DNA of 64,000 nt, from contig CAMTDV010000019.1 of assembly GCA_947069175.1 (NCBI GenBank), positions 70,307,358 to 70,371,357 on the forward strand. The letters are read 5' to 3'. The notes below the pieces were generated by a model. The model did not search any database and had not been told where the DNA came from. It was given only the letters and a program-made list of their open reading frames with translations. The position numbers were made by a program, and so were the translations under genes. Numbering within the stretch: position 1 is the stretch's first letter; every line of letters starts with the position of its first letter. Below are positions 22,260 through 34,332 of this stretch, in pieces. The DNA comes from Scalesia atractyloides. Its lineage: Eukaryota > Streptophyta > Magnoliopsida > Asterales > Asteraceae.

Positions 22260-23950
22260 GTACAACTTAAGAAAAGAATCGTTGAATTTTTTTTATAACA
22301 AAAGAATAAGAAGTTGTTACAGTAATCAGATTACCAAATAACCAAATATTATCTACAACAATTAATTTGAATTGAGTGTCTCAAAAAGTAGCTACACATA
22401 TAAAGATGGATTTAAATAGAAATTAATTAGTAAGAAGATCAATAAACTTGAGATGATACCAATAAATTTAAAAACTCATCAAAATCTAAAAATCAAATAC
22501 ATACCATAAAAAGAATGTTTAATTAAATCTTAATTACTATTTATGAACTTTTTTTTGAAAGGACTTTACTGTTTATAAATAACCCAACCCACATAATATA
22601 CACCTTTTTTTTGAACAAACCACAAACTGTGTTTGGGAATTACCAGGTAAATCTCCATGGAAATGCACAAGTATAACTTAAGAAAAATAACCATTGATTT
22701 TTGTTTTATAACAAAAGAATAAAAAAATGTTACTGTAATCAGATTACAAAATATCATCTTTAACAATTTAAATTGATTGTTTCAAACAACAACTAACTAT
22801 ACGTATACAGTTGGATATTAATAGAAATTAATTAATACTAGAAAGATTAATAACTTTGAGATTGATACCACAAGTAGAGGTGTACAAACCGGATATTTTT
22901 AATAATCGGTTCCGGTTATGGAACCGGTTTCGGTTTCTCATTTTAAGGGTTTGAATCGGTTATTGCTATAACCGGTTCGGTTCCGGTTCCGGTTATTTGA
23001 CCAAACAACCATACCCTATGTGTCCGGTTCGGGTAGGGTTCGGTTCCGGTTCTTAAGAAACCGGGTATTAAAATAGCCTATTTTTGGGTTTTTTATACCC
23101 TATTTCCAATATTTTTAGCTCTATATTTTCGGACTTTTTTAATACTCTTGCATTTTTATTACCCTATTTTCTCGTATTTTTGTTTATTATTATTAATATG
23201 CATTGTTTAATGTAAGAAAACTAAAATAAATGCACCGACATAAATCTAAAAGAAAGATATGAGATTCATTATCGAGTATAGCCGGGTATAATCGGTTCCG
23301 GTTCCGGTTCTTGTCCGGTTTCGGGTATTAATCGGGTATGATCGGTTCCGGTTCCAGGTATTGAGATCGAAATGCATACCCTATCTATACTCTACGGGTA
23401 GGGTCGGTTCCGGTTTCGTGTATAGGATACTCGGGTATTAAAAAACCGGTTCCGGGTTTTTTTAACGGTTCTGGTTCCGGGTACAGTTTGTTTGTGCACG
23501 TCTAACCACAAGTACAAATTAAGAGAAAATCATTGATTTTTTTTATAGAAAAATCATTGATTTTTTTTATAACAAAAGAATAAGAAGTTGATACTATAAT
23601 CAGATTACCAAATATCATCGCGCAACAATTTAAATTTATTGTTTCAAACAATAGCTATACGTATACATTTGGATATTAATAGAAATTAATACTAGAAAGA
23701 TTAATAACGTTGAGATTGATACCACAAGTACAATTAAGAGAAAAATCATTGATTTTTTATAACAAAAGAATAAGAAGTTGATACCATAATCAGATTACCA
23801 AATATCATCTGCAACAATTAAATTGATTGTTTCAGACAATAGCTATACGTATAAAGTTGGATTTAAAATAGAAATTAATTAATAAAAAGATTAATAACCT
23901 TGAGATCAATACAAACAAATTCACAAACTCATTGAAATAAAAAAAATCTA
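22260..23950. repeat. Tandemly repeated intron 2 block, about four units
   Basis: A block containing ATAACAAAAGAATAAGAAGT, AATCAGATTACCAAATATC and a CTATACGTATA-like word recurs at about 22,265-22,500, 22,595-22,870, 23,515-23,715 and 23,730-23,950. Copy C intron 2 has two units (about 45,100-45,500 and 45,500-45,860). It is non-coding. Confidence 0.65.
22875..23504. mobile_element. hAT-like MITE built of CGGTTCCGGT repeats (630 bp)
   Basis: Termini TAGAGGTGTACAAAC and, inverted, TAGACGTGCACAAAC agree at 13 of 15 positions. Perfect 8-bp duplications ACCACAAG (22,867-22,874 and 23,505-23,512) flank it, as expected for hAT. The interior is largely GGTTCCGGTT variants with an AT-rich centre and no ORF. 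It interrupts a repeated intron block. Confidence 0.85.
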
Positions 23951-24989
23951 AAAACCAAATACATACCCACGAATATATAATATATAGATATCTAATTAAG
24001 CAGTTATACCTTGCATGGGATTCTACGAGTATAATTTGGATACACGATTTCAGCACTTCCTTCCTGACGAACCTACAAAAGAAGAACAAAGATATACATC
24101 AGTACACATGGTGAAGAGACGAGTAAAATAATTTATAATAATAATAATAAATAATCTTCCAAAAACAATAAATACACATGCATCATGAGCATTGATGACA
24201 ACATAACTTAAATTAGAAAATAAAAATAAAAACATACTAAATGGTGTGTAAATTTGAAAATCGTTAAAATGTAATTTGTCATATAATATTTTCATTATTT
24301 CATTAGATCATACTTAAGAGATATTTTTTTCTTCCAAATTTAATATATTAAAGGACTTTTATATTTAAAAAAATAAAAGTACGTTGGTTTTATATGTGTA
24401 CAAAATTGTTAAAAAGACTTTTATCTTGTTAAAAGACTTTATTAGAAAAAATAGGTATGATGACTTTTATGTTAAAGTGACTTTTAGAAGAAAAACACAA
24501 AATATGTTGTTTTTTGTGTATTTATAACCCTCTAGATGAAAAGTAAATTTAGGCTATCATAACATACAATTTATAGGGTTTGTTAGGGTTGAAATCTATA
24601 AATCACCATTTTTTTGAGAAATCTATCAAGAATGAAAACTATCAAGAAATGAAGGTGTAATGAAGAGATAAGAGGTATACTTGAGAATCTTCCCGAGGGG
24701 GTGATTGTACTTGCAATTCTTGCCAAAACTACATAATCCATATTCAACAAAAAAGAAGCAGTCCTCCTTTTTCTGTATGGGCTGACTTCGGTTTCGTCAT
24801 TTGCAGAAGTAGCCATTAATATCAAACAGTGATTGACAGAACCTCTACCAATGGTCCAATCTGATGACCAGATATGGATGAATTGTAGTGAGGATTAGAA
24901 GGAGAAGGAGAAGAAATGTGTTAAAATCTTGAGCTCCTTATGCTTTTGTAGTGAGATATGGGAAGATAAAAAGTTTTGACTAAATATCT

Positions 24990-25804
24990 ATAACAAACTC
25001 ATAGATCACTTAGGTTTTCTCACTCTTCATTAAATATCATATCTAGTAACAATAATATCATTATGTTCAAACGTAATTTAAATTATTATATTTAATTCAC
25101 ATTTTTTTATGGCACATTGCTCTTACTCTACTACTCCAATAATCTTAAATTAATCTTTCTTATCAGATTCAAACCTCACCTCTAAGAGGCAGATGCCTCT
25201 ATAAATGGGTTAGCCCCACATTAACATCCACACTCTTAATAACATCACTTAAGTTTTTCAATTGTATCTACTACGTAATAAATAATTACAAATTTGTACA
25301 CATGTCACACCATAGTTCACCTCATACAATTTTCCCACCTAAATCTATATTTTGGAAATAATCATCTCTATTTAATAAATATACTATTAGATAACCTATT
25401 TAAGAAAATATATATTATTAATTATTGATTTTATATTTTTATAATTGATTTCCTTACATTTAAGTTTTTATTACGAAAGTGATATTTCCATTTTTCTCTG
25501 TTAATAATAAATTTTATATACTTACAACTTCTATATTTTATTATTATTAAATATACAATTCAAATTTAAAATTATGAATATTAAAGAAATAGAAAGATTA
25601 TATTAATACATTTACTAAATTAGGTTTATTATAAATAAGTTACAACTAATTTTCTAATTGTTTGTTATTTAATTTCCTTATTATATTTAATTATAATATC
25701 AAATCACTTAATCATGATTTCAATCATTTTTTTTAAAAAATTGAATTGATTTTCCCTAAAAAATTTTGGTTTTTATAAAAATGGAATTATAATAAGTGAT
25801 TTGA
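24990..25804. other. AT-rich flank upstream of CCCH copy A, no gene seen
   Basis: Homologous to parts of 31,600-31,720 and 46,560-46,640, so it is probably the promoter-side flank of the duplicated unit. A short word GAGGCAGATGCCTCTA at 25,188 recurs near 47,660. No coding frame. Confidence 0.4.
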
Positions 25805-25809
25805 TATAT

Positions 25810-25853
<44 letters not shown>
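25805..25853. repeat. (TA)n microsatellite
   Basis: About 40 bp of uninterrupted TA, directly at the left edge of the next element. Similar tracts are at 31,027-31,061, 34,881-34,896 and 63,594-63,627. Confidence 0.9.
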
Positions 25854-25855
<2 letters not shown>

Positions 25856-26123
25856 GAGAGTTGGCTAAAAAGCCTAAGTTTCCTACAAAGTGTAGGAAGC
25901 AATAGGGAGGCGACATGTGGCATGGAGGGTTTTTAATAAAAAAAGCATTTGTGTAATTTGACATTTATTTTTCATTAACTAACTGCTAAGAAGATTATCT
26001 CCATGATTTTCTGAATTGTAGTTACGAACTTGTATATACAAGTAATATCAATCAACATTACATACGTTTTTCACAATCTTCAACAATTTATTCATCACAA
26101 ATCATATTTACGTGAGGAAAGTG

Positions 26124-27279
26124 ATGACTTCAAACGCAATTGTTGTTCGCGGAGATGGTAAATACAATTCTTTATGTGTTTATTATTATCAGTTGTGTGT
26201 ATCGTCTCTATTTGTTTTGCTGGAATCACCAGCATGTTCTTGATGTTGTGTTTTACCAGTTAGGATGTTAAAATCGATGCGTAATGGTTCCCATCATATA
26301 AATGTTGTTTGTATAGTGTAACTTAGTAATTTTTTAGATGTTGTTTGTTGTGTTACAACTTTTCATATTGTGTTTTAGTTTAATGTTTACTAGTTATCAT
26401 GTTTTAGCATGTAGGCGTTACAATTCTGTTTTGGGATGTGTTTTAGAAAGTTCATAATAGTTTCCATGATCAGCTATCATGATCAGCATGGGGTGTAGTA
26501 ACTGAATCTAGGTATCATGTGGGTTTTAGTGTTTTTTTTATTGCATGTTGAACAATGTGTATTTGTTGTGTTTTATTACGTTGTGTTTTAAGCTCATTGT
26601 TTTAAGACATTATAATTGGTTGTAATGTTGGGGGAACATGTTTGTGTTTTAATATCTTTTTGCATGAGATCAGTTGTGTTAAAGTGTTTAAAAAACAGTT
26701 TTGTGTTTTAAGTCAAATTATGTTTTTTTAGATCAACTGTGTTTTAACCTTCACTATTTTTTATAGATTAGTTTTTTGTGTGTGGTAAACCTTATTTACG
26801 TTAATGATGTGTATGTATTTTTGTCGTGTTTGTAGATGTTCCCACATACCAACCACGAGGCGTGGAACATGTTTCTCCAAATTGGGAACAAAGATCAATG
26901 CACCTCCCATGACACGACGCAGCCGATGATTTGCTGAACTACTGGGGTTGCTCCTGTGAACACAGCGACTATCCGTGTTCCAGTTGGTACCAGGTTCAAG
27001 GGATGTGGGTCTCATAAACGCATGAAATCTCAAAAGGAGTGAGCTATAAGCAGGCTGGAAATAAACGGCGGAGATGTTCAAAGTGTAAAAAGTTTGGGCA
27101 AAATAATCGCACTTTGGAAAATACAACGTCGTCATGCCTGAGGCAGGCAGTTCGGGAATGTTGAAGGTGATGCGGCTACAATCGTTGAAGGTGATGGCTC
27201 TGGTTCTGACTGATGGGATGATGTGTTTTACACATCGGGAATGAATTCAGATGCGGATGATGAAGACATGTCAGAGTAG
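26124..27279 (+). pseudogene. FAR1/MULE transposase-like remnant, first exon and zinc-knuckle tail
   Basis: A short first exon (MTSNAIVVRGD, 26,124 to about 26,157, donor GTAAAT) is followed by T-rich DNA. Near 26,836, after TTTGTAG, a frame resumes. It contains RFKGCGSHKRMKSQKE and, one frame over, a zinc-knuckle-like RRCSKCKKFGQNNRTL, then an acidic tail ending SDADDEDMSE at the stop 27,277-27,279. This arrangement resembles the C-terminus of FAR1/FHY3 and related Mutator transposases. The last knuckle cysteine is replaced by Leu. Stops and a frameshift inactivate it. The transposase core and N-terminal DNA-binding domain are missing. Confidence 0.55.
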
Positions 27280-27911
27280 TTGCCAATTTTAAAAAGGATT
27301 AATTGTTTTGTTGAACATTCAGTTTTGTTTTTTAATTTTTCCCGATGTGGTGGATTGGAATTTATTGTGGATTTTTCACTGGATTGGTTTAGTCGTTTTT
27401 TATTAGGTTCTTGTTTTTCCTGTTATTGTTGTGTTCAGTGTTAAGTTTGGATTTCAACTGCTCTGTGTGTTTTATTACTGTATTCTTTGTCTGGGTGTTG
27501 GGGTTGTATTCTGATGTATTTTGTTTTAATCATCACACACGCTATAATACACCTTTTATGTAAATGTGAATAATATACAGGCCGATAATGATAACTGATA
27601 TGCTTGTGTTTATCTTAACCTTTTTTGAGTCGTTGTTGTGTGCAACATAATTTTTATCATGTGTCCGTTATTTTTTCCTTACAGCCATAATCCTTTTTCG
27701 TTATAAAGTGATGTTTTTATCACATATTTTGGTGGATGCAAACAAACTAACCAGATCACCACAAAATTCACGATGTTAAATAGATACAAAATAAGCGTAA
27801 TTGTTTTTAGATGACATGTTAACTAGAAGATACCCATATTTCCATAAAATTAAAAAAAACACAACCAACGAAATGCTAAAATTGTTTTTTAAGACACCCC
27901 ATGTTACGTCA

Positions 27912-29481
27912 GTTGTCCAATCTTGAAATGATTGTGTCAAAGGCTGCCGCTTCGAGCCTCCTATTATGGTCGTCCGTTAACTTCTTATAACGTGCAACGC
28001 CAACTTCAACAAATGCTCTGAATGTGTTTGTGTCACCCAGAAGCATTTACGCAACATATTTATGCCTTAGATCATCAATTTCCTTGCGTTGTTTGTACGA
28101 AATCTCACCTGCATCTGTACACTCATTTGACAATCCCAACTCTTCCCAGTTGCGCCTTTGTATTTTCCATATGGCACATCACAAAGACGTCACAGTCTAT
28201 TTTATTATGGTTTGTACGCCAAGGCATCTCCAATCTGACGGGCACCACTTGTTTTATCTTCCTGTCTGCTGGGTGTGCAACATTCTCCAAATAAGTCGAC
28301 AAAGCATCCCTCTGCATGATAAACATTGATCAGATTGTGTTTTAAGTTGTTATCCACTTTACAACTAGCATGCATTAGTCGGATTGTGTTTTAAGTTGGT
28401 TTCCTTTTTCCAGATATCAGGCTGTGTTTCCAATTGTTTTTAAGTTATCCACAGAGAACATAAGCTATCATGCAGTAGCAATTGTGTTTTATAATATACA
28501 TTTGCTTTTCACACATGGTCATGTCCAAAGTGCATTGTTTTATAGTTTATAGAAAAGTAGCGTACCAATTTTTCCGGCCATCCATTGTATTTCCCTTCAA
28601 TCGGTGCTTTTTTCGATTTATCCGACTCTATAAATTTATTATGCACTTTGTCGGATTCATTCACAACAACCTTTTGCATTTTTACCCTTGCAGCTTTTAG
28701 ACTGTGTTTTACAGTCTTGGATACAAGTTTTTGATCAGCTTTCTTTTTACTCGGTTGAACTGTCTGATCAACCTTCTTGTCATCCTTTGGCCAGCTTCTT
28801 CTTCCTCATCTTCCTTTTTTTCAAAAGGATGCCGTTGAACAGAACAAACCCTTTTCATTTTCCAATAGTTGCTCAACCTCACTGTGTCAAACCTGATGCT
28901 CAGCGACTCTATACATCTTGTACGATATCTTCAATGAGATGTATCAATAACAACAAATATAACACACTGTATGCTCAGATGGCATTATAACAACTTAAAA
29001 ACTCATAACATTTTATACAGCAATACATTCAAGCAAGTTATAAAACACACTGTTATGAATCATTTGTTCGATGAAAAAAAAATTAACCCTAAGACAACAC
29101 TCCATAAATCAATAATGTAAAAAAGAACATCCTATTTAACTAAAATTAATTGTCAAAGACGCAATTCATATTTTCGTATAACACACTGGTATCAACAACC
29201 AGCCATGATTGATTACAATCAATACAATTTTGAAACCCTAGTCTTGAAATGTACAGAAAAAAACACACCTTTGCCGACGACGGCTGATTGGAACTTTTTT
29301 TGGAACAAATCGGAGTCTCAATCTTCTCCATTGTTTCAATCTTCTTGAATCTCCTGCCTACAATCAAAATCACCAGAAAAAACACGCATATGATGAATAT
29401 TCGAGTTCTAGAACACAATCAACAAGTTAAACAGCAACTTACGCTTGTAATTTTTGTTCGAATTTGTTATCTTCATCCATG
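27912..29481 (-). pseudogene. Ulp1-like (C48) cysteine protease remnant
   Basis: The minus strand starts MDEDNKFEQKLQA (29,481), a short exon with donor GTAAGT, then ETMEKIETPICSKKS. A Lys-rich linker follows (28,550-28,790), then the catalytic end: PWRTNHNKIDCDVFVMCHM, with the Cys of the DCG-type motif kept but the following Gly changed to Asp. It closes with YKQRKEIDDLRHKYV and FVEVGVARYKKL. Ulp1-type enzymes cleave SUMO conjugates. ULP-like genes are widely carried by plant Mutator elements. Catalytic His and Asp regions are not seen, and stops and a frameshift near 28,130 disable it. Confidence 0.65.
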
Positions 29482-29689
29482 AAACTTGCGAATTTTGGTA
29501 TGGATTAGGGTTTTCAGAAGTGGGTGTTTTAGAGAGAGAGAAAATCGCGTGAATGTAGGACGTGGGTTAATGTTTGACGGATTGTTAATTGATTTAAAAC
29601 ATGTTAAATGACCAAAATACCCCCAATATATTATATCAATTAATTATTATCACACACATATTACCAAATGCCACTAAGATGATCTCAAC

Positions 29690-30545
29690 TAGGGGTGTTC
29701 AAATTCGGATTTTCCGGTTTTCGGATATCCAAAAAGTTCGGATATTGGATTTTAATATCCGAATCTGTATCCGAAATATTGGGTATCCGAAATTTCAGAT
29801 AATAAAACGGATATCCAAATTAAAAAAACCAAAAAAATAAAATAAAATTGTTTCCTACATTCAAATACAAACAAAATTCTGGTTTTCTTTAATCTATTCA
29901 TCTTCTGATTTTGCAAAAAGCCAACAAAACCATACTAATCGAAATTAAAAGCATACATGGGAAATTATATGCTACCTATGGTAACATATGAAATCATAGA
30001 TAATTAATCTTGAAAACAAAATGGCAACATAATCACATTAATTTCAGATCTGAATCCTTTAAAAAATTCACATGTATTTCTTATTACATTTCAAATTTGG
30101 ATCCATCACGACGTCAGCGCAAACCCCAAGATACAGGAAAAGGCGATTCAATGGCTATCTTTGGTAGACAGTTGGTTGCTGATGTGTGGGTGCTCCGACA
30201 TCCACATGTAGAAGACGATGGTTGATGACGGCCTGCAGACTGCATGTTTTAGAAAAGGATTATGGTGTGCAACGATTAGGATATGATTGAAGGGTTAGAC
30301 TATGATTTAGACGATGAAGGTTGAATGGAGAGGAAGTGGAGGCGTGATTGGTACAGTAGGGATGATAAAATTAGGGCCAGCACATCTCATTATGTTATAT
30401 ACGGATAATCCTATTATCCGAGATTTTCAAAAACTCACATCCGAACCCGAATCCGAAACTTCGGATTATCAGATTTTCGGATATCCGAAAATTCGATATC
30501 CAAAATTTCGGATATTTCGGATTCGATTTTTTTTGAACACCCCTA
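29690..30545. mobile_element. hAT-like MITE with TCGGATATCCGAA arms (856 bp)
   Basis: Termini TAGGGGTGTTCAAA and its exact inverse (GAACACCCCTA) bound it. Flanking 8-mers ATCTCAAC (29,682-29,689) and GTCGCAAC (30,546-30,553) match at six of eight. Both arms (about 130 bp) are packed with CGGATATCCGAA variants and are mutually complementary, so the ends could fold back. The middle (29,850-30,380) has no gene. It is nested in the ULP-carrying element. Confidence 0.8.
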
Positions 30546-30649
30546 GTCGCAACCATTAAACACACCCATCGGATGGCCCAGATCGCTTCCTACACTTTGT
30601 AGGAAAAACACATTTTACACAGGAACCCTACTCTATATAGTGTGAGGTT

Positions 30650-31024
30650 CAATAGGGAACATTAAAAAGTGGAGAACCAATGAATAGTGCATTTAACATG
30701 TTAAATATATCCTAGAAAATCAACTTAACATGTTAAAAAAAGTTAACAATTTCTTCGACGCCTTTCCTTATAAAATGTGTAGAAGTTATTCCAATAAAAA
30801 AAACTCATTTTTATAATTTTTTAACCTTTTAACTGTTTTTTAACATTTTTTTACTATTTTTCGTTTTTGAATTTTTTATAAAAATGGTTCTACATGTATT
30901 TACAAGGAAAAACGCTGAAGAATTAAAAAAAAATTGATTTTTAATATGTTAAGCTGAATTTTTAACATGTTAAATAAATGGTTTATAATTTTCCACTCTT
31001 TTAGTGTTCTCTAATGAACTCTCT

Positions 31025-31026
<2 letters not shown>
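30650..31026. mobile_element. AT-rich inverted-repeat element
   Basis: Left AACATTAAAAAGTGGAGAACC...TTTAACATGTTAAAT and right inverse (ATTTAACATGTTAAAA...CCACTCTTTTAGTGTTCT) are mutually complementary with gaps. No ORF. A (TA)n tract abuts the right end. Class not determined. Confidence 0.5.

Positions 31027-31061
<35 letters not shown>
31027..31061. repeat. (TA)n microsatellite
   Basis: About 34 bp of TA at the junction between the inverted-repeat element and CCCH copy B intron 1. Confidence 0.9.
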
Positions 31062-31064
<3 letters not shown>

Positions 31065-31272
31065 GAACATATTAAAGGGACTTTTATGAGTAAAACGGAA
31101 AATGTGTTTTTTTTTTGTAGTATTTCTCATAACCCTTTATACGGAAATTAAATTTAGGCTATCAAAACATACAAGTCATAGGGCTTGTTTGGGTTGAAAT
31201 CTATAAACCGCTTTTTTTTGAGAAATCTAACACGAATCGAAGGCGTAATATATAGAGAGATAAGAGGTATAC

Positions 31273-31407
31273 CTGAGAATCTTCTCGAGGGGGGTGAATG
31301 TACTTGCAATTCTTGCCAAAATTACATGTGCCATATTCAACAAAAAAGAAGCAATCCTTTTTCTGCATGGGACTGATTTCGATTTTATCCTTCGCAGAAC
31401 TAGCCAT
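31273..31407 (-). pseudogene. CCCH zinc-finger gene, copy B, exon 1 only, intact
   Basis: Starts at ATG 31,407 (MASSAKDKIEISPMQKKD). Finger 1 is perfect, C19-x8-C28-x5-C34-x3-H38 (CFFFVEYGTCNFGKNC), and the exon ends HPPREDSQ at a proper donor (CAG/GTATACC, 31,273). It is 45 codons in phase 0, without the frameshifts of copy A. Homology of intron 1 continues only to about 31,062, where transposon DNA begins, and exons 2-4 are absent from the window beside it. It therefore cannot make the full protein unless spliced to something else. Confidence 0.7.
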
Positions 31408-32960
31408 TAATCTGAAACAGTGATTGACAAGGGTTTTACCGGTGGTCCAATCCGATGATCGGATATGGATGAATTGCGGGGGGATTAGAAGGAGAAGAAG
31501 TTTGTTAAAAAGCATGAATTCCTTATGCTTTTGTAGTGAGGGATAGGAAGACAAAAGTTGACTTGGAAGCTAAACCTCATAGATCACTCAGGTTTTCTCA
31601 CTCTTCTTTAAATATCGTATCTAATAATAGTAATATCATTACATTCAAACGTAATTTTGAATTATTTTATTTTATTCATTCTCACTCTTTAATAACATCA
31701 CTTTAGTTTTTCAATTTTATATATTATATATGTTTTGAAATCAAAGTTTGAAGTTGGAGAATGAGTTTCTGCCCTGGTAGTAAGAGAGGCGCTTTCTTAT
31801 CCGTGTGGCGCACATTCGATCCTCATCACCTAGCCGGTTCGTTCGCTCCTCATTTATTTATTTTTTATTGATTCAATTTTCGGACCAACTAATTCCCAGT
31901 GTAATGATGAGATTAAAGGGTCGTTTCGTCTTTAGTAGGATTGGTTTTGCAATTCAAAAGGGGTTGTAGCGCAGCTTGTTGCCCGTTTACTTGTCACTTG
32001 TTTGTAATTTGTTACTTTGGTATTTTAATGTAAGAAACCAAAAATTTGTTCAAATTTTTTTTTGAAAACCATTGATATTTATTCATAACTTGTTTCCATC
32101 ATTTTTCTTATGTTTACAATAAGTACAATTATTTTGTAATTAATTTTAAACACATTTAAAGTTTTCTCTTGTGATTTCTAAAACATGATATTTTACAAAA
32201 TTCTAGGTGTATTATGACATATTCATTATTATTTACGTTCCTATGTAAATTTTCAGGATTTTTCGTGATAATTACAACTCATAGAAGCACGAGCGTATAA
32301 GCCGCCGGGATTGCTTCAAGGTTTCATTTTTTTATTAGCCTCTTTTTATGTTTTCCTCTCACACCTTTTAAATTACTTTTAAAACATGATTTATAAAATT
32401 CAAGATTTTTGGTTTTGATGTTTCAGTGTGCTTTTTTTTTTGACAGGATGAATACAAGTGTGTACAGGCTGTAAAAACTAAGCCTTACAAGTTTTAACAC
32501 CCCCGTGGTCACACGGGGTAACATATCACTATTATAATTTTTTTTTTTGATTTTGAGGGTTAAATTTAAAAAAATAAATAAAAAATGCTTATATGTTTTG
32601 TTATTTATTATCATGTTAAGTCAAAGCATAACTTATATGGATTTGCTTTACTTTAGCAGGTTGTTTTTTTACGTTTAAAAAACACTTTCTAGCTGGCTTG
32701 TCTGGATGTCAATAGTTAATGTTCTTAGTTTCTCAAATATAATCTCCTTATAAACGAAAACACTTTTCCGGTTTCTTTCTTTCTTTTTTTTTTTTGATGA
32801 ACCAAATTACTTATACAAATAAGGTTTACTTTTTGGCCTTTCGCTCTAAATAGAATCACTTAAGCAAATATTTATTGTTTGTCGTTAAGTAAGTATTATT
32901 ATGTTTACCAAATTAATTGCTTTACATAAAATAAAACGAATTAGAAACAAAAAAGGCTTA
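31408..32960. other. AT-rich flank of copy B, no clear gene
   Basis: Up to about 31,720 it matches flanks of copies A and C. At 31,770-31,860 a stretch with a possible B box (CATTCGATCCTC) may be an old tRNA-derived SINE. The rest is AT-rich, with long T runs, and nothing recognisable. Confidence 0.35.
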
Positions 32961-32963
32961 GGT

Positions 32964-33175
32964 TCAACTGCGATTTTTTAACGGCATAAATCTCACGTGT
33001 AAATCCACCCTGTTCGAGGGTATGTCCAAGGTTGACTTCTCGACCGTCATTAGACTGCGCCTCCCTAATGCGCGGGAACCGGATGGAACCCGTAAACCCA
33101 TACCTCTCGCCAGGTTTGAACCCAAGATTAAAGCTCTGATTCCTCCCTTCACGTAGATGTTCAACTGCAAATTGA
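32964..33175. repeat. GC-richer repeat island of unknown class
   Basis: Stands out in AT-rich DNA. The minus strand contains GGGTTCAAACCTGG, a B-box-like word, near 33,112, and GGTTCCATCCGGTTCCCGCG. It is probably an old dispersed repeat; the 68-codon open frame across it is not convincing. Confidence 0.3.
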
Positions 33176-33329
33176 TTTTAGTTTTGGATGACTATTTTTT
33201 TTTAACTTGAAACGCTTTGTCCTACTCTACACCAATAATCCTACATTATACTTGTTTGCTTAGGTTTAAACCTGGGAGCTCGCTTCTAAGAGTCATAAGA
33301 ATGCTTGCATTCTTGTACCCGTTGACATA

Positions 33330-33930
33330 AGAAGTAATTCGTATTCCAGGACTATAAATCAAAAAAGGCAAAAAGTAACATTGAGATTTACAAGTCATGC
33401 TCCATATTTAGTGCTATAACATTTATGGTGTTTAAAATGGGTAAACAAATATATAAACATTGTATTCACAGAGATAATTCACCACTGACGCGAGGAGTAA
33501 TTTACATTTTGGGACTATAGAAAAAGGGCAGAAGTAATTTACATTATCTCTATGAGTAATTATATTATGTTACCTTCATTCCAATTTAGACAATACGAGG
33601 TACTACTATTTTGATTCCTATTTCTAGCTAGTTGTTTTGGAAATAGTATGCATATTCTGTCATTATTATTTTTTGCTATTAACATACAAATTATTTTATC
33701 TTTGCTATTAACATGTAAATTTTGCTACTAACATGGGGTATTACCAGCCTTTTTTTAAAGGCAAATGAACACCCACTTTACACCAATAATCTTAAACTAT
33801 ACCTTTGTCCATGTTTGAATACACAACCTCCCCTCAATGAGACATACCAAGTGAGGGCTAGACCCACATTGGTATTTACTAGCTTTGTTAGGCCGGAGGA
33901 AGTTAGTGAGCTAAATATCATTAAATAGAC
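33330..33930. repeat. Segmental duplication block shared with 46,755-47,720
   Basis: Shared text includes AGTAATTCGTATT, GTGTTTAAAATGGGTAAA, GAGTAATTTACATTTT and CATTGGTATTTACTA, in the same order. It shows that unit B and unit C extend beyond the CCCH gene. No gene is seen inside. Confidence 0.65.
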
Positions 33931-34332
33931 CTAGATAGGAAACATGCAAATTGATTTGGACACATTTAATTCCATGTCCCCACATTTCATCATTATTTGA
34001 TTTTGGAAAATGTCAAAAGTGGGACACATATATATGTATGTCATAGGTTTCTAAATGTTTGTATCTTTTGGACATATGAGAAACCATGAAAAGATGTAAA
34101 AGCCAATTTCATATCGCATGGACATAGATGTCACCAAAACAAAGGCCATGTAAACACAACTGAGCAACAATTCAAACAAACTAGTTATGACCACATAAAG
34201 AAGTTCATGTAATGCCTGTTAAAACAAAGGAGACCTTGGAAGACTAAGAAAACTAAGAATATATGTAGGTTCATAATGAAATAAACTGGTCTTCGTTGAT
34301 AAATAACTCAAAAGTCTATTATTTTCGTGTTC

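Larger units (their letters stand above)
20974..24816 (-). pseudogene. CCCH zinc-finger gene, copy A, four exons, frameshifted
   Basis: Exon 1 (24,816-24,681) encodes ATSANDETEVSP and finger 1, C-x8-C-x5-C-x3-H (CFFFVEYGLCSFGKNC). Exon 2 (24,072-24,010, 21 codons) gives EGSAEIVYPNY and ends PCK. Exon 3 (21,496-21,392) completes finger 2 across the junction (FFRAGNCKYGIYCGFNH). Exon 4 (21,185-20,974) starts GEQVCTHYVSYRTCGY, a third finger, and ends LFGSTDEEFLPLNE plus stop. GT/AG borders fit at all three introns. Single-base deletions before finger 1, after it, and in finger 3 (near 21,129) break the frame. Plant CCCH proteins of this type bind RNA or DNA; a protein of about 175 residues with three fingers would be small for the family. 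Introns 1-3 are about 0.6, 2.5 and 0.2 kb. Confidence 0.72.
25857..30635. mobile_element. Mutator-like element remnant with FAR1-like and Ulp1-like genes
   Basis: Near-terminal inverted repeats contain a perfect 22-bp match (25,878-25,899 against 30,583-30,604; core TTTCCTACAAAGTGTAGG). Inside are two convergent gene remnants: a FAR1/MULE-type tail on + and an Ulp1-like protease on minus. MULEs carrying ULP-like genes are known in plants (Kaonashi type), which fits. Outer ends are approximate because no clean 9-bp duplication was found. It has been hit by a hAT-like MITE at 29,690. A small relative sits at 47,140-47,528. It separates CCCH copies A and B. Confidence 0.6.

Noticed and set aside
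31770..31860. SINE with Pol III boxes
   Set aside because: B box is weak (CATTCGATCC) and no clear A box, tail or target duplication could be shown.
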